Source: Bacillota bacterium
GTDB lineage: Bacteria; Bacillota; Sulfobacillia; Sulfobacillales; JAIMBI01
DNA: 39,167 bases
Assembly: GCA_021797815.1 (NCBI GenBank)
Contig: JAJZYZ010000022.1
Location: 1 to 39,167 of the forward strand
Direction: 5' to 3'
Part shown: positions 8,999 to 14,898 of the stretch, one piece after another
How the letters are laid out: every line of letters begins with the position of its first letter
Numbering within the stretch: position 1 is the first letter of the stretch
Program-made: the position numbers and the translations under genes
Notes under the pieces: model-generated
The model's database searches: none
Seen by the model: only the letters and a program-made list of their open reading frames with translations
What the model was told of the DNA's origin: nothing

Positions 8999-9344
8999 GG
9001 CACGCTCCCTGGCATCGTCCTGTGGCTCAGAGCTTCGGCACTCAGGCGGCCGAGCCCTCCCCTTGGAGGAGCTTCAGTGGATGGGGTGTCTGTCCCGTCG
9101 AGGGGTCCGCGATGCGACTGGCCGCGCCCACCAAAGGCGCCGGGCCGTAAGGATGGTGGATGGTGGATGGTGGATGGTGGAGTTCCCTTGGGACAGGAGT
9201 TCATCACCCAGATGGTCCGGGCATGGCGCCGTTGCCTTCCTATCCGGCATGCCTTTGGCGAACCTATCGGGCCCCTGTGAAAATCTGGGACTCGGCGGTC
9301 GCCCGGCCTTCCTGGTGCAGGCCGTCAGGGGGGAGGCTCGCCTT
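8999..9344. other. Non-coding stretch between the dehydratase and lipoprotein genes
   Basis: About 350 bases with no frame that looks like a protein. It holds a short heptamer tandem repeat (9151-9181) and presumably the promoter of the minus-strand dehydratase, which I could not place. The short frames here repeat Pro, Gly and His in ways typical of random high-GC sequence. Confidence 0.5.
9151..9181. repeat. Tandem heptamer repeat (GGATGGT x 4.4)
   Basis: Four perfect copies of GGATGGT plus a partial GGA, without interruption, in the intergenic stretch upstream of the dehydratase gene. Units of 7 bases are prone to slippage, but no reading frame here would be shifted by it. Confidence 0.9.
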
Positions 9345-10400
9345 CTAGCGGTCCCAAGGGGTCGAGACTTGGGACCAGGATGTCCCATCATCTACTGATT
9401 GCCACAAGTCCGGCCCGGAGGCGTACCAGCCCACGGGGTTTGGAGCCGTGCCAGTGAGCGCCACGAGCGGTGCGGTGTAAAGCTTCACTGGCGGGGTACG
9501 TAGGACGGTCCAATGCTTGCCCTGGTCAACGGTCTGGTAGAGGTGCCGGGTCGTCTCTATCCAGGCCACGGCGGGGGAGAGAAAGGCCATCTTCTCTACC
9601 GCACCCTGTCCCGGGAAAGTCCAGCGGACCGTCGATCCATCCGGTACGCCCGTCAAATACATATACGGACCGGTCGCGCCAGAAGCGGAATACTCTCCGT
9701 AGTCGGTCACAAGCGTTACCCCCGCAGGTGCGGGTATCACGACAACGCCCATGGCGGTACTCGCTGCCGATGGTCCCGGGTATGTAGTCTCATGCCATCC
9801 CCTGCTGGTGAATTCATACAGGAACGTACTCGAGTTGGCGCAGGAGCCGTTCGCGAAGAAAATTGGCGTCGTCGATGCGTACTGGGCGATGCTGACCGGA
9901 CCGTCGCTGCCAAAGATGGTGCCGGCGGACGACCAGCTCTGGCCGCCGTTGCTCGTGGTCCACACGGCGAAGGACTCTTGGCAGGCCCCGACTCCGAGCG
10001 ATGCCACCAGAGCACCGTGTGCGGGGTCCGTAAAGTTTAGAGCGACCACGCGAAAGACTTGCGAGCCGAAGGCGTCGGCGCCCCCATTGGCGTGATATAG
10101 AACCCGTGTCCATTTCTGTCCGCTGTCCCTGGTCTTGTAGAGGGCAGGGGTTGTCGGGTCGGTGAGCGCCGGGCCCACCACCACCCATCCGACTTTCGGC
10201 GTAAACCAGTCCATGGCCTGAATGCTGACAGCGGGCGAAGAGAGTGGGGAGTGTTTCGTGTGCCCACGGTGGTGTGACTTCGGAGCGAGGAGGACCGCGG
10301 GCGCCGAGTGCCGCGAGGCGGACGCCGGGCTTGCGCTGGCCGGCCACCCGCACCCGGTCGCCAATAGGGCCATCAACAGCACGCCCATCAAGGTCTTCAA
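9345..10400 (-). CDS. Lipoprotein with Asp-box (BNR/sialidase-type) repeats
   Basis: A 351-residue secreted lipoprotein. The N-terminus MKTLMGVLLMALLATGC is a lipoprotein signal peptide with C17 as the lipidated residue. The mature part carries four Asp-box motifs of the SxDxGxxW kind: KTRDSGQKW, TTSNGGQSW, QTVDQGKHW and QSVDDGTSW, spread along the length, which predicts a beta-propeller. Such repeats occur in YCF48-like, sortilin and sialidase-fold proteins; they mark fold, not activity, and no sialidase catalytic Arg triad was evident. Start: TTG 10400 lies 6 bases after GGAGG and begins the signal peptide cleanly; a TTG at 10421 would place that ribosome site inside the coding region. It appears to be a single-gene unit. 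Function is unknown. Confidence 0.8.
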   Translation of the reverse strand: MKTLMGVLLMALLATGCGWPASASPASASRHSAPAVLLAPKSHHRGHTKHSPLSSPAVSIQAMDWFTPKVGWVVVGPALTDPTTPALYKTRDSGQKWTRVLYHANGGADAFGSQVFRVVALNFTDPAHGALVASLGVGACQESFAVWTTSNGGQSWSSAGTIFGSDGPVSIAQYASTTPIFFANGSCANSSTFLYEFTSRGWHETTYPGPSAASTAMGVVVIPAPAGVTLVTDYGEYSASGATGPYMYLTGVPDGSTVRWTFPGQGAVEKMAFLSPAVAWIETTRHLYQTVDQGKHWTVLRTPPVKLYTAPLVALTGTAPNPVGWYASGPDLWQSVDDGTSWSQVSTPWDR

Positions 10401-10474
10401 CTGACTCCTCCGAATTCGCAAACGCTGCGGAGAGCTCTGCGGTTTCCGTCGCGTCGGGCCTAGGCCGGGTGGAC

Positions 10475-10497
10475 CTGGTGCGCAGGCCGCGCACCAG
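10475..10497. terminator. 9-bp perfect hairpin between ArsR and lipoprotein genes
   Basis: CTGGTGCGC and GCGCACCAG form a perfect 9-bp stem with a 5-base loop. A second 6-bp hairpin (GGTCTG / CAGACC, 10565-10581) lies closer to the arsR stop. Neither has a T-tract on the minus strand, so they may be terminators of the arsR transcript or leader structure of the lipoprotein mRNA. Confidence 0.35.
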
Positions 10498-10624
10498 CCG
10501 GGTCCAAAGACGACTCCAGGCCCTTGAGCGGCCCTAGGCTCAGCGCGTCGAATGGCCGATGATGGGTCTGCCCTTCAGACCGGGGCGGCACACGAGGAGG
10601 TGTAGTGCCAAGACCCCCGGGCCC

Positions 10625-10960
10625 CTATCGCGGCGGGTCTGTCTGCTCGGATAGCGTCTTCAGTCGGTCGAAGGCCGCGGACCAGAAACGCTCATAGTTG
10701 GCGACCCAGGGGCGAAGCGCCTCCGTCATGGCATGTTCGTCAATCGCGTAGAGGCGCTCGCGGCCCCTTCGTGCTGCCGTCACGAGTCCGGCGGCACGAA
10801 GGGCCATCAGGTGCTTTGAAATGCCGGAGGTCACCAGATGGGGAAACTCCGACGCGATCTGCCCCACCGTAAGCGGCCCCTTCCCGGCCAGCAGGTCGAG
10901 GATGTGCCGTCGGGTCGGATCGGCCAGCATCCGGAACAACTCATCATCCGGACTAGCCAT
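10625..10960 (-). CDS. ArsR family winged-helix transcriptional regulator
   Basis: A 111-residue protein with a winged helix: DELFRMLADPTRRHILDLL begins the domain, then LTVGQIASEF, the recognition segment VTSGISKHLMALRAAGLV, and the wing with RGRERLYAI. The metal-binding CxC box of metal-sensing ArsR proteins is absent. It belongs instead to the subgroup encoded beside SRPBCC/AHSA1 proteins. Start ATG 10960 overlaps the stop of the upstream SRPBCC gene by 8 bases, so translation is probably coupled; the 21-residue longer form from 11023 would be read out of the SRPBCC gene and is rejected. It probably represses its own operon through the palindrome at 11401-11414. The inducing signal is unknown. 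Confidence 0.9.
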   Translation of the reverse strand: MASPDDELFRMLADPTRRHILDLLAGKGPLTVGQIASEFPHLVTSGISKHLMALRAAGLVTAARRGRERLYAIDEHAMTEALRPWVANYERFWSAAFDRLKTLSEQTDPPR

Positions 10961-11384
10961 CGCTGCCGGCAACCAGGCGAGCCAGCCGCTCCAGAATGCG
11001 GTGCCGATCGGCTCCGCGCTCATAGGCCTCGACCGTACCGGGCCAAGTGCTCTTGCCGATGCCGGCGAATCCGTCGTGGCTCAACGTCACACGGGTACCC
11101 GCCTCGGTGGGGGCGAGCGTGAAAACAAGTCGAGCCGGATGCACCCAGCCGCTGTCTTCTTCGAACCACGACAGGACGAGAGAGCCTTCCGGCACCAACT
11201 CCAGCACCGTGCCCGTCACCGAGACCTCCTGGCCCTCATTGCGCAGACGGTAGGCGCCGCCGACTTTGAGGTCGATCTCCAGATGCGGGGCAATCCACTG
11301 ACGAAGGGCGTCCGGTGTGGCGAACCACCGCCAGACGACGCTGGGCGGGCTTGATATCTCGATCGTACGGATGACAGATGGCAT
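10953..11384 (-). CDS. SRPBCC (AHSA1/CalC-like) domain protein
   Basis: A 143-residue START-like protein. The N-terminus PSVIRTIEISSPPSVVWRWF and the segment LRQWIAPHLEIDLKVGGAY are typical of the AHSA1/polyketide cyclase branch, a helix-grip fold with a hydrophobic pocket. The C-terminal helix (WPGTVEAYERGADRHRILERL) closes the domain. Start: ATG 11384 follows GGAGG by 6 bases; ATG 11390 would touch the ribosome site and the 11459 start lies upstream of the promoter. First gene of a two-gene operon with the ArsR regulator. Ligand and role are unknown. Confidence 0.88.
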   Translation of the reverse strand: MPSVIRTIEISSPPSVVWRWFATPDALRQWIAPHLEIDLKVGGAYRLRNEGQEVSVTGTVLELVPEGSLVLSWFEEDSGWVHPARLVFTLAPTEAGTRVTLSHDGFAGIGKSTWPGTVEAYERGADRHRILERLARLVAGSDG

Positions 11385-11400
11385 AGACATCCTCCATAGA

Positions 11401-11431
11401 TTACTATATAGTAAGATATCGGAGGCGTCAA
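11401..11431 (-). promoter_or_regulatory. Promoter of the SRPBCC-arsR operon with an overlapping palindromic operator
   Basis: On the minus strand, TTGACG (plus 11426-11431) is followed after exactly 17 bases by TATAGT (plus 11403-11408). The perfect 14-base palindrome TTACTATATAGTAA (11401-11414) covers the whole -10 box, so a bound dimer would block RNA polymerase. The transcript leader would be under 20 bases. The operator assignment to the ArsR protein is inferred from position. Confidence 0.75.
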
Positions 11432-11464
11432 GAATCGGAAACGGGTCGCCGCTAGGCACCGACG

Positions 11465-12295
11465 CTAACGCGTAAATCCCCCTACGGACGCGCCCATCGT
11501 TTCCTGCGCCCAGGCGATGGCCTCCACCACCGGGTCCGCGCCCTCAGGATCCGTGACGTAATCGGCGATCACCCGAGCTTCTTCGACGCCGGTTCCGATT
11601 GCCACGGCATGTCCCGCCCAGCGCATCATGCGCAGATCGTTGAGCCCGTCCCCGACGGCCAGAATATCGTCGCGGTCGATGTTAAACCGGCGGGCGACGG
11701 CTGCCACGGCCTCCACCTTGTCGACGCCGGGGGCGCACACGTTGATTTCCCGCACCTCGTGCTCATGGGGGAACACCAGTGCCTCATAACCCGGCCCTTC
11801 GGTGCCGAACCGGGCCAGAAAGCTGTCGACTTCCCAGGTTCCAAATAGGAAAATCTCGACCGGCGCCCTGTCCAGCACCGCATTGAGCGCGGGCTCGGCC
11901 CGGTCTTCCTCGCGGAGAAATGATTCCCGGTGCTCGTCGGTAAAGAAGTTGAACAGGACCGGACTTCGATACCCGACATAGTAGCGCAGCATGATGCGGC
12001 GGGCCGTGGCCCAGGCTGCCATGGCACGGGCGGCACGGACCGGCACGCGGCGCGAATAAATCTCCTGGCCGGTGCGGGTGTCAAAGGCGTAGGCGCCGTT
12101 GTGGGCCACGATGGGCCCGGGCGCATCCAGGAGACCCTGAATGCGGGCGGCGGTGCGCCAGCTGCGTCCGGTGGCGAGGACGATGGCCGTGCCCGTGCGC
12201 CAGAGCTCATGTAGATAGGCGCGCGTGGCCGCTCCCACCGTTCCATCGGCACGGAGGAGCGTTCCATCGAGGTCGAGTGCCACCATCTTCAGCAC
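11465..12295 (-). CDS. Cof-type HAD-IIB family hydrolase (sugar-phosphate or FMN phosphatase-like)
   Basis: A 276-residue HAD superfamily hydrolase. Motif I is ALDLDGTLL with the nucleophile D8 and acid/base D10; motif II is VLATGRS; the C-terminal motif is AVGDGLNDLRMM, the Cof/YkrA form of motif IV. The cap between about residues 85 and 190 is the C2B type. Members dephosphorylate sugar phosphates, FMN or phosphorylated vitamins, and the substrate cannot be told from sequence. GTG 12295 follows GGAGG by 7 bases; TTG 12298 is the nearest alternative. It is transcribed away from the AddB-like gene from a 95-base shared region. Confidence 0.9.
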   Translation of the reverse strand: MLKMVALDLDGTLLRADGTVGAATRAYLHELWRTGTAIVLATGRSWRTAARIQGLLDAPGPIVAHNGAYAFDTRTGQEIYSRRVPVRAARAMAAWATARRIMLRYYVGYRSPVLFNFFTDEHRESFLREEDRAEPALNAVLDRAPVEIFLFGTWEVDSFLARFGTEGPGYEALVFPHEHEVREINVCAPGVDKVEAVAAVARRFNIDRDDILAVGDGLNDLRMMRWAGHAVAIGTGVEEARVIADYVTDPEGADPVVEAIAWAQETMGASVGGFTR

Positions 12296-12339
12296 CAAAT
12301 CGCCTCCGTTCCTTCCGTCATCGCTGCGCCACCCTCGTC

Positions 12340-12368
12340 ATCATACCCACCACGGGAGGGGTCTCGAA
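12340..12368 (-). promoter_or_regulatory. Candidate promoter of the HAD gene
   Basis: Minus-strand TATGAT (plus 12340-12345), 17 bases downstream of a poor -35, TTCGAG (plus 12363-12368). It would give a leader of about 40 bases carrying the GGAGG site. Only the -10 is convincing. Confidence 0.35.
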
Positions 12369-12390
12369 CCCGGGGCGCGAAGAGCATCGC

Positions 12391-14898
12391 ATGCAAGAGG
12401 CCGCTCCTGGACGCCCGGTTCTGAATCTGGGGCCTCCCGCCACGCTTCTGGAAGCCTGGCGGGAGTGGGCCCGGAGTGTCGACATGCTCCCACGGGTGAC
12501 GATCACCCCCGGGGAGCTCCTGTCGCGCTATCTACTGGCACGCCTTCCCACCTCCCTTGACCACCGCATATCCACCCTGGCCGAGCTGGCATGGACCCTG
12601 CGTCCGTCCCGTCTCACCTTCTTTCCCGACGACATTCTTCCGACGCTCCTCGCGGGCGACGTCCGCGCCGTCCTGCCAGAGCCGTGGCGGGGACCGGGCG
12701 CCGCCGAGGCTCTGATTGAAGCGGCCCTGCGTCTTCGCCGCCACGGGGAGACGCCGTACTCGCTGCCCGCCATTCCCTCGGCCTGGCGGACTGCCCTGGA
12801 GCACACCTGGCGTCGGCTCGAGCAGGTGCTCCGGCGCGGATATGACGAGACCCGGCTCTATCAATACGTGGCTTCGCGGTCCCACGACTCTCTGGTCAAT
12901 ACCCGCATCGCCGTCTTCGGAATGCTGGAAGCCAAGCCGGCGCCAGCCGCCCTCCTGGCTGCCCTCGCGCGAGAGTTGCCGGTGACGGTGTTCGTGCCCT
13001 GGCTTTCTCAGAGTGCCGACGCCTATGTCGAGCCGTGGGTGGCGTGGTGGCGGCAGCACGGCGCGCTCGTCGTACAGGAAGCCCGCGAGTGGGGTCCGTC
13101 CCATCTGGTCGGAATCGCCGTGCCGGGAACGGGCCTCGACTGGATCCGGACTGCGGTTGACGTGGGAGCCCCGGCGCAATCGGCGACGAGGTGGGCGCTT
13201 TCGGCCCCGTCGTTGGAAGAGGCGGCGGCGGCGGCGCGCCGGCTCCGGCGCGAGGGAGTGCCGGTCATGGTAACACCTGCCCCGGCAAGTCCGTCGGAGC
13301 GCCTTCGCACGGCGCTCCGTGCGGCGGCGCGAGATGCCGGTGCCGATGCGATCCTGACCTGGATCCGCCTCTCTTCGCACGAAGTGCCCGAGTCGGAGCG
13401 AGAGGAGCTGCGGGTAAATGCCCGACGGCCGAGCCTGTGGCCCCAGTCGGTCACGGACCACCACCGGGATCTTCGCCAGGCCCTTGATGCAGTTCTCCGG
13501 ACCGCGCGTTTTTCCGATGTTCCCGCGTCTCTCGGACGCCTGGCCGACGCGGCGGGCTTTCCGTTCTTGTGGCCGGCCGAGGAAGTGGAACGGCTCTCTA
13601 TGTGGGACGAGGCTGGACTGGCGCCCAGTGCGGACGGCCTTCTGATATGGCTGGAGCGGGCGGCGGACAGGCCCCTGACGGAGGCCGGACTCCCGGCAAG
13701 CAGCCTGTGGGAGCTGCGCGGTACCCATCATGCCCGGCTCATTGTCACGAGTCTTGACACGGAGGCGTTCGAGCCGGCCCCGGAGTGGGACGTGGGACCG
13801 GGGGAGGCTTGGATTGCGGCCGCGCATCCTGAGTGGCGCGCCCGGCGGGAGATGGCGCTCCGTCACCTGAAGGCGCTCACGCTCCAGTCCGCCGACGTGG
13901 TCTACGTCGCCGGGTCGCCCGGCCGCCCATGGCCAGCGGACATCCATCCGACCGAGATCATCGAGGGGGGACGCTCAATTTGGGGCTCGGGGCTCGTGGT
14001 GTCACGGATGCGCCGCACCGGTGCATACGGACCGTTCGACGGACGGTTCGACCCCGCGACGGTCACGCGTCCCGCCTCGCCCAGCGGCTACGAGAACTTT
14101 GGCCGCTGCCCCCTGCAGTACGCCTTCAAAGCCCTTGCCGTCGAGCCGTGGCCCGTGGACCGGCCCGAACCCGACCCGACGGAGTTTGGCCTGTGGGCTC
14201 ACTGGACCCTCGAACATATGCTGTCGGGGCCAGAACGGGGCCGGCCCGCACCCGCATCTCTTTTCCGGGCCGTGCGGCGGCAGGTGTCCCGGGCGGTGGC
14301 CCTGCATCCCCCGTCCGAAGGCGTACTGCCCGCCCTGCTGGAGCTGGGCGAGGAGTCGCTGGCCGCCGACCTCGCGTGGTATCTCATGAGCGATTGGCCG
14401 GCAGGACCGGTCGACACGGAGAAGCACTGGGTTCTCGGCGGACTGTCCGGGATGATTGATCGGGTGGAGAAGATCGGCGACGGGATTGTCGTGGTGGACT
14501 ACAAGACGGGACGGCTTCCGAACGCCGCTCCGTCGCCACTGGCGCTTCAGCTTCCCCTCTACGCGGAGGCGGCGGGCCGTATTTATGGGGTGACACCGGA
14601 TCAGGTGCGGGCCCGTTATCAGGGCGTGCGGTCCCATAACAAGTTCCGGTCGGTCGAGCTTCCGGGGCCGACGGCATCCCGAATGGCGGAGGCGCACGGG
14701 GTGATGGCCGGCATTGACCAGGCCATCGACGCCGGGCAGCTCTATTTGAACCCCCATGAGGGCGCCTGCCGATCATGCGACTTCCGGCCCGCCTGCACCT
14801 ATGAGGCGCTGCGGGATGCCTCTCGGAAAAGTCTCGGCGATCCTGCCTTTGCTGCCCTCTGGGATCGCGTTCCCGACGCCGGCGGAGAGGAGTCCTGA
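12391..14898 (+). CDS. AddB-like PD-(D/E)XK nuclease with a 4-cysteine iron-sulfur staple
   Basis: About 835 residues. The C-terminal third is a RecB/AddB-type nuclease: YENFGRCPLQYAF, then D690 in GGLSGMIDRV and D703-Y-K705 in VVVDYKTG, with the later QLPLYAEAA motif. Four cysteines, C573 and C793-x2-C796-x5-C802, have the AddB/Cas4 iron-sulfur arrangement, with the same C-x2-C-x5-C end as Bacillus AddB. The N-terminal two thirds resembles the degenerate helicase part of AddB (VTITPGELLSRYLLARLP) but no Walker A is present; the aligned place reads LNLGPPATLLEAW. Bacillus AddB is about 1160 residues, so this form is short. ATG 12391 is a compromise: its ribosome site is weak, and GTG 12277 would run into the divergent HAD gene. 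The next gene starts on its stop codon (TGATG). Confidence 0.82.
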   Translation: MQEAAPGRPVLNLGPPATLLEAWREWARSVDMLPRVTITPGELLSRYLLARLPTSLDHRISTLAELAWTLRPSRLTFFPDDILPTLLAGDVRAVLPEPWRGPGAAEALIEAALRLRRHGETPYSLPAIPSAWRTALEHTWRRLEQVLRRGYDETRLYQYVASRSHDSLVNTRIAVFGMLEAKPAPAALLAALARELPVTVFVPWLSQSADAYVEPWVAWWRQHGALVVQEAREWGPSHLVGIAVPGTGLDWIRTAVDVGAPAQSATRWALSAPSLEEAAAAARRLRREGVPVMVTPAPASPSERLRTALRAAARDAGADAILTWIRLSSHEVPESEREELRVNARRPSLWPQSVTDHHRDLRQALDAVLRTARFSDVPASLGRLADAAGFPFLWPAEEVERLSMWDEAGLAPSADGLLIWLERAADRPLTEAGLPASSLWELRGTHHARLIVTSLDTEAFEPAPEWDVGPGEAWIAAAHPEWRARREMALRHLKALTLQSADVVYVAGSPGRPWPADIHPTEIIEGGRSIWGSGLVVSRMRRTGAYGPFDGRFDPATVTRPASPSGYENFGRCPLQYAFKALAVEPWPVDRPEPDPTEFGLWAHWTLEHMLSGPERGRPAPASLFRAVRRQVSRAVALHPPSEGVLPALLELGEESLAADLAWYLMSDWPAGPVDTEKHWVLGGLSGMIDRVEKIGDGIVVVDYKTGRLPNAAPSPLALQLPLYAEAAGRIYGVTPDQVRARYQGVRSHNKFRSVELPGPTASRMAEAHGVMAGIDQAIDAGQLYLNPHEGACRSCDFRPACTYEALRDASRKSLGDPAFAALWDRVPDAGGEES

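Noticed and set aside
9151-9181. Possible CRISPR repeat
   Set aside because: The unit is 7 bases with no spacers; it is a simple tandem repeat.
12532-13947. 471-codon minus-strand frame opposite the AddB-like gene
   Set aside because: Arg/Gly/Pro-rich shadow of a real gene; no motif.
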